This document shows positions 1-9,690 of a DNA stretch of 64,000 nt, in pieces (positions within the stretch are counted from its first letter, which is position 1; each line of letters opens with the position of its first letter). The stretch spans positions 1 through 64,000 of the forward strand of contig JADKBC010000013.1 of the NCBI GenBank assembly GCA_016715205.1, written 5' to 3'. The position numbers and the translations under genes were made by a program. The DNA comes from Holophaga sp. (GTDB taxonomy: Bacteria > Acidobacteriota > Holophagae > Holophagales > Holophagaceae). A model generated the notes under the pieces. That model saw nothing but the letters and a program-made list of their open reading frames with translations. It ran no database searches and was not told where the DNA came from.

Positions 1-2481
1 ACCGGGGTAGCTTGCGGAAAGACGATCACCGGGCGCCATGGCCCGTTCAAACCGCGAGAGTCGCGACCAGCCTTCAAAGAGAATCAGGTCTTCCACGGGC
101 GTGCGATCAGGTTTGGCTTCCAGCGAGAGGAGGCGGCCTTCGAGCTGCCCCTTGCGCATGGCCTCCACGAAGTAGGCTTCGCGCTGTTCAGCATCCACAA
201 AGAGAATCGCCCAGCGACGCTCGGCCAGCAGTGAGTCGGGGACCAGGGTGACCGTGTGATCACGCTTCGCTTCCTGCACAAGATCCGTGCGCTTCTCCCA
301 GGTGCTCACGGCCATTAGCTGCTGGGCCTCGCGCACTACCGTGGGGCTGTGGGGGAACCGCTCCAGAGCCTTAAGGCGCACCCAATCGGCCCACAGCACC
401 ATGCGTACCCGGCCGCCCACCATGGGCTGTTCAGGTACTTCCACGCGCACATCACCTGATCCGCTCACCTTCTGGAAAGGGTCGTGGCGCGGAAACGATC
501 CGCCACAGTCTGCCAGCCCAGCGTACGCTCTTCCTGATGCTGGTTGCGCCGGCATGCGCAGCGGGCGGCCTTGTCCCAGATGCCGGGGCCCTGAAACTTT
601 TTCAGGGCTCGCTCAAAGCGTGGTCCCAGCTCGTCGTCCAGGTTCCAGTTCCCCAGGCGCGAGGCCAGGTGCAGCCAGAGGTTCTCATCGTCGGGGAGGC
701 GGTCCATTTCCGTGAGGATCAGATCCAGTGAGGCACGGTGATCAGGGTTCATTTGGTCGAGCCGGGAGAGGCTTTCCTCCAGCAGGGTCGAATAGGTCTG
801 GGTTTCCCGGTAACGGTTTGGGTTGGCCCAGGGACGGCCCTCGCCGCCTACTTCGCCATAGGCGTTCTCGTCGGGGGTTTCTCCCCTCGTTGTGAAATGA
901 AGCCACCCGGCCTGCGCCATGGGGCGGAGTCCCATTGGGCGCCAGATGCTTCAAGCCTAGCCTCCAGAGGCGGACTTCTTCGGTGAGTGGCAGGCCCGCC
1001 TGGCGGGCCGCCTGCAAGGCCACGCGCCGACCTTAGTCAGCCACGGCCGCCGGGGCGGATTCCACCAGAGGCAGTAGGGCCAGGGCCGCCTTGCCCTCGC
1101 CGCGCGCCACGTGCTTGCCCATAAGGGCCACACGCAGGGCTGGCAAGTCGGCGTGATTGGGCGCCCGGCGCACCAGCTCAGCGGTGAGCAGACGCGCGGT
1201 GTCGAAGGTTCGCTCTGACAGGCTTTCGTTCTCAAGCCGCTCCAGGGCGCTCTTCCAGTCTTCGCCCGTGAGAAGGAAGGAGAGACCACCTGTCCAGAAA
1301 CCGGGCGTGCGATCCATGCTCGCCACCCACTTATAGGATTCGTCGTTGTAGGTGCCCCAGGCCAGGGGCCGACCACCCGCCGCGAGGGCGAGGTGGGCCA
1401 GTGCGGCCAGATCCGCGGTCTGTTCCTCGGCTGAGCCGTGGTGGGCGGCCGCCAACCGCGCCCGGAAGGCCTCCGGCGTGGCATCGATTTCCGTGTGGAG
1501 GCGGGCCATGAGGAGCTGCTCCTTACGCCCCAGGTCCTTGCCGTAGCGTCGATCGATTTGGCTAAGCAGGTCCGCCAGTGCATCGCCACGGCCCTGACCG
1601 CCGAAGTAGGTGGCTAGGCGCACGAGAGCCTCGGCATCGAAGCGAGCCTCCAGGGTGGTCCGCCAAGCTCCGGGCGACGTGGGTAAACCTTTCGACGCGG
1701 GCTACGTAAGGCACGACGGAAATCCATGCTCCAGGGCTCAGCGATGGCCCCGTCCAGAACCTGGAATGCGCCTAGGTGATCGCCGTGGGAGGTCAGCAGG
1801 TCCGCCCGCAGTAGCAGGCGCCGCTCAGGTTCCAGGGCTTGTCCAGCCGCCAGAGCCTGATCAGCCTCAGGCAGGCGGCCTGCTTTTTCCAGGGCTCGGA
1901 CATAGTCCTCCAATGCCCGGGCATCCTGGGGGAAGAGCACCACCCGGGCCTTGCGCAGCGCCAAGGCATCTGCTGCTTCGGGATGACGATCGGCCCACTC
2001 GATGCGGCGATTCGCGAGGTCGTGCTTGGCACCATCGGGCAGGCCCAGCAGGGCCTTTTCAGCGGCACGGAAGGCGGCCTCCAGTTCCCGGTGACTGGCG
2101 GCCCAACGGGCGGTTTCGTCCCAAGCCTGGGCACCCTCTCGCGTGGCCCACTGCTTCATGGCGGCGAGCGCACCCTTGCGGTCACCAAGGTTCAGGCGAG
2201 CATCGGCCAGGTGGCGCAGGGCGGCGGATTCCGTGCGACCCTCCAGCAATTTGGCCAGCTCGGCTGTGGGGGTGGGGTAGTCCACGATGCCCCTCCACAA
2301 GAGAGAAGCGGGTGGCGATGGCATAGATCCAATCGGCTTCGGTCAGCTCGGTCCAGGGTACCTGAGTGGCGGAAATACCCACGACGGCGATACCCAGAGC
2401 AGCAGCAGCGCGAAAGCGCTTGAGCGTGCGGGCCTGATTCAGCCAGCGCTTGGCCACAGTGGTCAGGCGATCGAGGCTCAT
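1..2481 (-). pseudogene. TPR-like membrane-anchored protein, multiply frameshifted, runs off the window
   Basis: Read on the minus strand, one protein-like sequence continues from an ATG at 2481 to the window edge but hops between frames. The N-terminus has a basic stretch and one hydrophobic segment (ALGIAVVGISAT), followed by alpha-helical, Ala/Leu-rich repeats resembling TPR units. Frame changes are needed near 2300, 1700, 930 and 490, and there is an in-frame TAA at 1033-1035. Downstream of each break the new frame again reads as ordinary helical protein, for example LADARLNLGDRKGALAAM and PRHDPFQKVSGSGDV. The ATG overlaps the stop of the VIT/VWA gene by four bases (ATGA), so this was the last known gene of a three-gene operon. 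Function is unknown. It is either a decaying pseudogene or a badly sequenced gene; the C-terminus lies outside the window. Confidence 0.6.
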
Positions 2482-4829
2482 GGCTTCACCTCCACAGTTG
2501 CGCGGGCAAAGCCTCGGTTCTTCGCCGCATCCACGGCTTCGAAGAACACTTCCTGGGTTCCGCCCGTACCTGTGGGCACGCGCAGCAGGCCCACACTACG
2601 TTTTGCGGTGGCATCCCAGCGCAGGGGAATGGGTGGGCTATCCCCCAGGCGGGCGGTGAAGAGAACGACATCCTCATCGGTGCGGGCCTCGATGCGCAGG
2701 ACCTCTCCCGCCTGCACGGCGTTGGGCAGTTGGGGTTGGATCTCGGGAGCCTTGCCATCCAGCACGTAGTACTTGGTTTCGCTCTGGTGAGCGCCGCTGC
2801 GATCACGCAGTAGGATGCGCACGGAGCAACGACCATCTTTCAGGCCCTCAGGCACCAGGAAGCGGCCCTCCCACACATTCGAGTAGGGACGGCGCACCAG
2901 ATCCAGTTTTAGCCCGAAGGGGAAGAGGGCCGTGGCCGAAACGGTGCCTTCATCGCATTCCACGCGCAGCACCGGATCGCCGGGTTGGATTCGGCGGGGC
3001 GCAGCAGTGATCGCGGTGCGGCGAGAAAGGCCGTGTAGGGGCGTGATGAACTTGTAGCGCTTGGATAGCTCGATAATCTCAGTCACCCACTCGCGGCGCT
3101 CACCTTCAGCCTCGATGCGGGCCAGGAGGTCATCCACCCGGGCGCGGGCCCATCGGCGGGGCAGATCCCGTGCTTCCAAGGCCTTCTCGGGGAAGGCACC
3201 ATCAAGCCCCACCTTGCCGCCGGGGAATAGCTGCGAGGCCAGTTCCAGGCGCACCTTCGCCTGGGGCATGGCATAGCGGCCCACCCAGGCCGATAGGCTG
3301 CCCGGTTCCAGGGGCTGCACTAGCACCGGATAGATGTGGCGAAGCTTGGGATCGCCGCCGCTGACAGTGAATGGCAGGCTGGTGTCTGTTGTCTTGGCTG
3401 CGACTTCACGCTCCACGGGCGCCAGCAATCGCTTAAAGAAGAGGTCACCCTCAATTTCGGTGGCGGTGTTGGATAGCACCTGCAATGCGGTCGAGCGCAG
3501 CGACTCCCCCGCCTGGCCAACGGTTACGGCGGCGAAGAGGGGTGTGGTGCCCAGTGTGCTTCGCAATGATTTGGAGCCGGGAATGCCCTGCCCACTGGTG
3601 AGCAGGAGGATGCGCCCCTGCTCGCCCACGAGCTTGCGGGCCAGTCCCAGGGCCGCGCCCAGATTGGCGCCGGGCCCGAGGGCGCGGGCACGCAGCGCCG
3701 TGAGTTCGGCCTCGATGTCCTGGGCCGTGGCTGGGCGCAGGCGCACACCTTCGGCCGGAATGCGGTCATAGGGAATGAGTGCGAAGCGATCCGCGCCATT
3801 GAGAGAATGCAGGACACGGACCAGATGCCCGTAGGCGGTTTCCAGGCCGGCCCAGCGATGACTAAGCGAAGTGTCGAAGAGAATGGCCAGGGATAGCGAT
3901 GGCCGCTTGGCCTCGGTAGGCTCAGCCTTGGCGCCGTCCTTGGCCTTGGCTCCCACTGATGGAGAAGCTTCAAGCAGGAAGAATCCATCCTTCTCGGGAG
4001 GGATCTCAGAAGGGCGTTCCCAGGGCGCGAGGGCAAAGCCCTCTGGCAGCAACCCCTCGGGATTGCGGAAGGCTGTGAGGCGCAGCGCCTCGCTGCCCTT
4101 GGGGCGGATGCGCAACACCAGGTCACGGTCGAGCCGCACGTTGTCGCCGGTGAAGGCGGCGCCACCGTTGGTGGCGGTCAGAGCTAGACCCTTGACCACT
4201 GGCTCGAAGGCGCCATCCGTAAGAGAAATGTTTACCGTGAGACGAGCTGCCACGGGGGCTTCCCCATCGGGAGGCCGAAGCACGAGGCGGAATTCGCCCA
4301 CGCCGCCGATGAAGGGCACCTCTTCCTGGAACTGCAGTTCCAAACGTTTTGTGGCATGGGCGGGAATGGGAGCCACCGTGACGCTGAACAGCGCACCTCC
4401 CGAAGGCCTTGAGGAGCGACCATCGCCAGGATCACCATCTTCCTCTTCGCCCTGTTGCAAAAGGCCTGGATCGATACGCTGACGGGCCAGATCCTGGTAA
4501 ATGGAACGGGCGCGCTTCTTCTCAAGAATCACACCCGGAATGCGCTGCAGACCATCCCAGATAGCAAAGTCGCCCACCGCCGCTGAGGCGGGCAGCGCGA
4601 AGCGGTAGGTTCCTTCCTGAATGGTGGAGGTGTGGTTCTCGAAGACCTGGCGCACGTTTACACGGGCATAGCCCCGGGCGATGCCGATATCGATGTTCAT
4701 CTCGCGCAACGAAAGCACACGTGCATCGGGACGTCCCGTGCTGGTGGGCACGAGGAGTCCCGCCTGCGCCTGGAGAGGGGCCAGGGCGGAAGCGGCGAGA
4801 AAGAGGAGGGACCCCAGGAGTGGACGCAT
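2478..4829 (-). CDS. VIT domain and von Willebrand factor A domain secreted protein
   Basis: About 783 residues and uninterrupted. A signal peptide (MRPLLGSLLFLAASALAPL, cleavage near QAQA) precedes a VIT domain at about residues 35-175, recognised by the pattern of a Val-rich beta sheet with an EGTYRFALP turn. A VWA domain follows at about 310-490 with a MIDAS-like DTSLS motif. The C-terminal third is beta-rich and unassigned. VIT/VWA proteins resemble the inter-alpha-trypsin inhibitor heavy chain and usually act in extracytoplasmic protein contacts; no enzymatic role is implied. I chose ATG 4829, which is preceded by AAGG at good distance; an ATG at 4844 is also in frame but has no visible ribosome binding site. 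The start lies two bases beyond the propeller gene stop and the stop overlaps the next ATG, so translation is probably coupled. Confidence 0.82.
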   Translation of the reverse strand: MRPLLGSLLFLAASALAPLQAQAGLLVPTSTGRPDARVLSLREMNIDIGIARGYARVNVRQVFENHTSTIQEGTYRFALPASAAVGDFAIWDGLQRIPGVILEKKRARSIYQDLARQRIDPGLLQQGEEEDGDPGDGRSSRPSGGALFSVTVAPIPAHATKRLELQFQEEVPFIGGVGEFRLVLRPPDGEAPVAARLTVNISLTDGAFEPVVKGLALTATNGGAAFTGDNVRLDRDLVLRIRPKGSEALRLTAFRNPEGLLPEGFALAPWERPSEIPPEKDGFFLLEASPSVGAKAKDGAKAEPTEAKRPSLSLAILFDTSLSHRWAGLETAYGHLVRVLHSLNGADRFALIPYDRIPAEGVRLRPATAQDIEAELTALRARALGPGANLGAALGLARKLVGEQGRILLLTSGQGIPGSKSLRSTLGTTPLFAAVTVGQAGESLRSTALQVLSNTATEIEGDLFFKRLLAPVEREVAAKTTDTSLPFTVSGGDPKLRHIYPVLVQPLEPGSLSAWVGRYAMPQAKVRLELASQLFPGGKVGLDGAFPEKALEARDLPRRWARARVDDLLARIEAEGERREWVTEIIELSKRYKFITPLHGLSRRTAITAAPRRIQPGDPVLRVECDEGTVSATALFPFGLKLDLVRRPYSNVWEGRFLVPEGLKDGRCSVRILLRDRSGAHQSETKYYVLDGKAPEIQPQLPNAVQAGEVLRIEARTDEDVVLFTARLGDSPPIPLRWDATAKRSVGLLRVPTGTGGTQEVFFEAVDAAKNRGFARATVEVKP

Positions 4830-4830
4830 G

Positions 4831-6713
4831 TCAGATACCTTCATCCGAAAGGGGGAGGTTCAGGCGGGCTAGCCCCTCATCAGTACCGATGAAGAGACAA
4901 CCCTTGCCAGGCAGGATTGCTGTGATTCGAGGAGAGGGAAGCGGCAGCCGAAGGGGGAGGAAGCGATGCCCGTCGAGGCTGAGCCGGTAGAGGCCCCTGC
5001 CGTCGGTGCCCAGGTAGAGGCGTCCCTCTACTTCCACTAGGCAGCCAGTATTGACCTTCAGCCCTTCGGTTTCAGGAAAGGCGTCAAATTGACCTGGCCC
5101 TTTAGGGTTGGCCTTGGAGGCCGTGCGGCGGGTCACGCCACCGCCATAGGTCCCGATGAAGAGCTCCTCGCCGCGCAGGTGCAACGCCGTGATCCAGGGT
5201 GGGTGCTGCTCCTCGCCTGCGGTGACGCGCGCCAAGCCACACGGCTGTACGCAATGGCGCCCAGGCCCGTGGGTGTGCCCACGAAGATCTGCTCGGCAGA
5301 AGCCAGGGCCAGTGCTTGGTTGCCGGGCAGGCCATGGAAAGCAGAAAGGAAGCGGCCACCCGGAAGCGATACGCCTTGTCCAAAACCCACGGCAACGCCG
5401 CCCGCCGTGGGTGCGAGGGAAAAGGCCGCCCCCACTTCACCGCCTTCCAACGGATGGAGGCGATGTCCGTCGAAGCGAGAAACGCCGCGTAGGTTTGCCC
5501 ACGTAGAGGCTCCCGCCCCTCCATTCAAAAGGGCGTTCACCCCAGGCCCCGCTGCCGGGAACGGTCGTCCATCGCAGCGTTTGAGTTTTCCCTTGACCGG
5601 CAAACTCGCCCATCGCGAGCCCGCCGTTGAAGAACCCCACCACCAGCTGTGACTCCAACTGGGCAAGCGCGTTGATGTGGCTCGGGCCAGGGCGGCAGCG
5701 ATTCCGGGCGAGGTCGGGCCAGCACCCAACCCGATGCCGAGCGGCGGAATAGGCCCCGGGTAGTATCCACGAAGAGCGCGCCCTGGACTGCGAAGACGCG
5801 CAGAGCGGGAGCTATCAGCAATTCTTCCGCCGCGTGGCTTTCTTCGAATCGTAGAAGGCGACCTTTCGCCACTGTAAAGCATTGCCGGCCGAGAAGGGCC
5901 GCATCACTGGCTTCCTCGGCACCTCGGATGGGTGAAGGTGGCGCCGTCAAGGGAACCCTTGAGGAGCCCCAGGGGTGTGATGACCAGCAGGTCCTGACCA
6001 GACACACCCATTCGAATGATTCGAAGAATCCGGCGTGGCCACAACCTTGCATGAAGACCTTCCACGCGGCGCAGCCCCTCCTCGCCCCCGGCGAACACAG
6101 TGCCAGCCTCGCCAAGGGCCACAGACTTGACCGGAGCGTTATCCACGCGATCGAGGGTGGTGGCGCCCCAGGTGGTGCGGTAGAGACCTTCCCGCGCCCC
6201 GATCCACAATTCACCGCCAGCACTCTCTTGCAGCGCTCGCACATGCAGAGTGCCGAAACCCGAGCGCAGCTCCTCCCATTGGCCTTCTCGATAAAGGAAG
6301 AGACCACCCGACGCCAAGCCCACTACGGCGTGCTCCCGCCACGAAACCAGGGCTGATACTCGAAGGGTGGGCAGGCTGGAGCCGCGATCTCCTTTCTCAT
6401 CGACCACACCAAAGCCACCGGCCGTCACGAGGGCTCCAGAGGTCAGCGCCACACCACCCACGTCGCCGCCCCCCCAGCGTTCCACAGGATGATCAATGCG
6501 GATCAGCGGAACCATTTGCAGGGGGGCAGAGGCTTGAAGAGGTCCATTCAGAGCTCGGCCCACCTCACGGCGGAGCTTTACATAGGCACCCACGGCCAAG
6601 CCCATCACGCACACACCGAGGGCGAGGAAAAGCACACGCTTGCGCGACAAAGACCAGGGCATCATTGATACCAGGGAAAGAGGGTTGGAAATAATGGGCC
6701 CAGGCGATGGCAA
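4831..6713 (-). pseudogene. Membrane-anchored beta-propeller protein, multiply frameshifted
   Basis: The N-terminal third reads cleanly. A basic stretch and one transmembrane helix (LFLALGVCVMGLAVGAYV) are followed by repeating propeller blades of the kind ELWIGAREGLYR, similar to the reg_prop repeats of two-component sensor propellers. The protein then changes frame near 5920, between 5680 and 5700, near 5545 and near 5245, and resumes each time with further blades (VGFFNGGLAMGEF, ELFIGTYGGGV, RLYLGTDGRGLYRL). The last frame ends at 4831, next to the VIT/VWA start. It heads the three-gene operon. A propeller exposed outside the membrane next to a VIT/VWA protein suggests a surface complex, but this is inference. 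The start may be an internal ATG near 6665 just before the basic stretch. Confidence 0.62.
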
Positions 6714-6722
6714 AGCGTTCGG

Positions 6723-7055
6723 GTGCCTTATTCTGACAATGCCCTACGTCCAGAGCCAGGGAAATGGTGCGATCCCCTTGGCAAGGAGCCTCTGGTGGCG
6801 CTGGAAACAGGGTTGGTTACTGTTCTCGTCATCCTGGACATGAACATGCCGGGGTTAGGTGGGGCCGGGACACTGCCCCGCCTGCGTGGTTTGCTACCGG
6901 AGGTGCCTGTTTTCCTCTCCACGGGCCGAACCGACCAAATGGACCTGAGTCTCGTCTCCGCTCATCATGGGGTCATCTTGCTGTCCAAGCCCTTCGGACT
7001 GAAAAAACCCCAGAAACACCTTGAAAATATTGAGAAAGCGTTTCGACCGTCCTAA
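6723..7055 (+). pseudogene. Response regulator receiver domain, C-terminal remnant
   Basis: The readable part from about residue 33 matches the second half of a CheY-like receiver domain. It holds the phospho-acceptor strand and loop (VILDMNMPGLGG), then PEVPVFLSTGRTDQ (the conserved Thr/Ser strand), and a KPFG segment with the conserved Lys. The acidic pocket and first helix expected at the N-terminus are missing, and the first 30 codons do not look like protein. There is no credible ribosome binding site. The best reading is a fossil of a hybrid histidine kinase or response regulator that ended at 7055. It is unlikely to make a functional protein. Confidence 0.5.
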
Positions 7056-7295
7056 ATAATCCAGATCCATTCGACTCAGAGACTCTCGTTCTGCTCCTTG
7101 GGTAGCCCAAGTTCTATTGCCCATCACTCGATATTCCGGAGAAACCAGCAACCTTCAGGCCTTCGCCCGTCGCGGCCTCGTTGAAGGCGATTTAGCGTGC
7201 CTGTGTCAAATCAATGCAGGAGGCACCCAGGTTTTACCTGGGGGGGCGATAAGGCCTGCCATCTCTCCAGAGTGGGACAAGGGTGTGACAACGAC
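7056..7295. other. Intergenic stretch with a nested stem-loop
   Basis: No coding signal was found here. The clearest structure is a nested inverted repeat: CCCAGG (7226-7231) pairs with CCTGGG (7237-7242), enclosed by GCAGG (7216-7220) and CCTGC (7255-7259). No match to a known riboswitch core was recognised. On the minus strand it lies beyond the tRNA terminator, so it is more likely a remnant of the neighbouring decayed gene than a functional leader. Confidence 0.3.
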
Positions 7296-7323
7296 AAAAA
7301 CGGCCACCCCGAGCGGTGGCCGT
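7296..7323 (-). terminator. Rho-independent terminator after tRNA-Thr
   Basis: A nine-base-pair stem (ACGGCCACC at 7300-7308 pairing with GGTGGCCGT at 7315-7323) with a six-base loop. On the minus strand it is followed by a run of five T, and it lies 16 bases beyond the tRNA 3' end. Confidence 0.75.
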
Positions 7324-7338
7324 AAGTGTTGTATTGAT

Positions 7339-7414
7339 TGGAGCCAACTATAGGATTCGAACCTACGACCTGCTGATTACGAATCAGCTGCTCTACCAAC
7401 TGAGCTAAGTTGGC
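7339..7414 (-). tRNA. tRNA-Thr (anticodon CGT)
   Basis: A full cloverleaf reads on the minus strand: acceptor GCCAACT/AGTTGGC, a D-arm with AGTTGGTAGAGC, anticodon stem GCTGA/TCAGC with loop TTCGTAA, and a T-arm containing GGTTCGAATCC. The discriminator is T and CCA is encoded (7339-7341). Anticodon CGT decodes ACG, so this is a threonine tRNA. It is followed by its own terminator and lies downstream of the peptidase gene on the same strand only after reversed order, so it is an independent unit. Confidence 0.95.
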
Positions 7415-7450
7415 TCGGACTTCACAGTATGCCAGGGCCCGGGGTGGGGC

Positions 7451-9578
7451 TCAAGGCTTGGGATTGAAGGTGGGGGGCAGGGTCATGCCCAGGTTCTTCA
7501 CGAGGAAGGCCCACATGTCGGCGCGCTCGGCGATGGATTTGGCGGTGGGCTTCCCCGCGCCGTGGCCTGCGTTGGTTTCAATGCGGGTGAGGATGGGCGC
7601 GGGGCCAGCCTGGGCGGTCTGCAGGGTCGCCGTGAATTTGTGGCTATGGGCGGGCACCACGCGATCGTCGTGATCACCGGTGGTGATGAAGGTGGCGGGA
7701 TAGCGCGTACCGGGCTTGATGGTGTGGAGGGGGCTGTACTTGATCAGGTTGTCAAAGCCCTCCTTGGTATCTGAGGACATGTAGTCGCTCTGCCACATCC
7801 AACCGATGGTGAACTTGTGGTAGCGAAGCATGTCCATCACGCCCACGGCGGGAATGGCGGCGCCGAAGAGTTCGGGCCGTTGCGTCAGGCAGGCGCCCAC
7901 CAGCAAGCCCCCGTTGGAGCCGCCGAAAATGGCGAGCTTGGGGGTGGCGGTATATTTCTCGCGGATCAGCCATTCGCCTGCGCTGATGAAATCGTCGAAC
8001 ACGTTCTGTTTGGTTTCGCGCTTACCTGCGGCCCACCATTCCTTGCCGTATTCGTTGCCGCCCCGGAGGCAGGCCACGGCGTAGACACCACCCATCTCCA
8101 GCCACACCAGGTTCGCCGGGCTGAAGCCGGGCATCTGGGGCACGTTGAAACCACCGTAGCCGTAAAGCAAAGTGGGGTTGGTGCCATCCAGTTTCAGGCC
8201 CTTTTTGTAGGCCAAGAACATCGGTACCTTGGTGCCGTCTTTGCTGGGGTAGAAAACTTCCTTCACCTCGAAATCAGTGGGTTTCACGTCTACTTTGGGC
8301 TGTCGGAAGATGGTTGATTTGGCGGCTTTCAGGTCATAGCGGTACAGCGTGGGCGGAAGGTTGTAGGAGGTGAAGCTGTAGAACACGTCCTTGTCCTTGC
8401 GCTCACCGCCGAAACCCGCGAGGGTGCCCACGCCTTCCATGCTCACCTGGCGGAGGAATTTGCCCTTCAGGTCATAGAACTTCACCACGTTCAGGGCATC
8501 AATGCGCCAGGTGATGGCGAGGCTGTTGCCCAGCAGGCTAGCCTCGCCGATGACATCCCGGTTGGCGGCCTGGGGAATGATGTCCTTCCAGGCGGCGGGC
8601 TCGGGGTGATGGCGGTCCACGGCAATCACCCGTCCGCGGGGTGCGCCAGCGTCGGTGGAAACGTAGAACAGATCGCCATCGTTGCCAAGAATCTGGTAGG
8701 CGCCATCGAATTTATCAAAAAGGGGTGCGGCAGGCGCTGCGGACTGAAGATCTTTGAGGAAGACTCGATTACGGCGCTCGGTGCCCTGGCTCTGATGGAT
8801 GACGAGGAAGCGGCCATCGTCGGTGACTCGGCAGTGGAAGCCCCAATCGGGCTGATCGGGTCGCTCGAAAATGACTTTGTCGCTGCTCACGGGTGTGCCC
8901 AGCGCATGGAAGTAGAGCTTCAATCCCTTGTAGACCGCGGTGAGTGCTTTGGAGGCATCCACGGCGGGGTAGGCCGAATAGTAGAAGCCGCTGCCATCCT
9001 TGGCCCAGTCGTTTACCGATAGACGGCCGGTGGGCAGGGGCATCGGGCAGATCCTGGCCAGTGGCCACGTTGCGGATCTTCCACGTGCTCACATCGGATC
9101 CACCCTTGGAGAGGTTGTAGGCCATGTACTTCCCGTCATCGCTGAACGAGGTTCCCGCCAGCGACACGGTGCCATCGGCGCTGAGCGTGTTGGGATCCAG
9201 CAAGACCCGGCCCTTGTCTTCAAGCTTCTCCGTTAGGTAGAGCACGGACTGGCTCTGCAGGCCGGAGTTGTAGCTGTAGACGTAATAGGAACCATGCTTG
9301 CGGGGCGCGCCGAATTTCTCGTAGTTCCACAGTTTCGTAAGGCGATCCTGGATGGCTTTGCGTTCGGGAATCTGCTCCAGATACGCGAAAGTCACCTTGT
9401 TCTGGGCCTCCACCCAGGCCTTGGTATCCAGGCTGTGATCATCCTCCAGCCACCGGTAGGGATCGGGCACCTGGGTACCGAAATAGGTGTCCACCACATC
9501 CAGTTTGCGGGTCGTGGGCGCCTGGGCCAGCAGTGCCCCGGTCACGAGGGAAAGTGCAAACAGAGAACCGATTCGCAT
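7451..9578 (-). CDS. Prolyl oligopeptidase, S9 family, secreted; one frameshift in this sequence
   Basis: A serine peptidase of the S9A type that cleaves peptides after proline. The signal peptide (MRIGSLFALSLVTGALLA) is followed by the N-terminal segment with DPYRWLEDD, the seven-bladed propeller, and a C-terminal alpha/beta hydrolase. The nucleophile lies in GGSNGG, the Asp in DHDDRVVP and the His in NAGHGAG. ATG 9578 is preceded by GGAGG at good distance. The reading frame breaks at the GGGG run at 9037-9040. Removing one G joins DLPDA to LPTGRLSVNDW perfectly, so a single-base insertion in a homopolymer, real or artefactual, explains the break. All catalytic residues are in the downstream part (7451 to about 9040). 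Confidence 0.85.
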
Positions 9579-9690
9579 GGGTGCCTCCAAGGGTGGATTC
9601 ATCATAGCATCGTGTTGCGATGCTCGTGTTTCCCTCCTGCCACAAAGTGGTGCTAGGCTTCGTCCCATCACCACTTCAATGGGGAGCCCC

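Noticed and set aside
7211..7399. Open frame overlapping tRNA-Thr
   Set aside because: It reads through the tRNA and its terminator and has no protein-like content.
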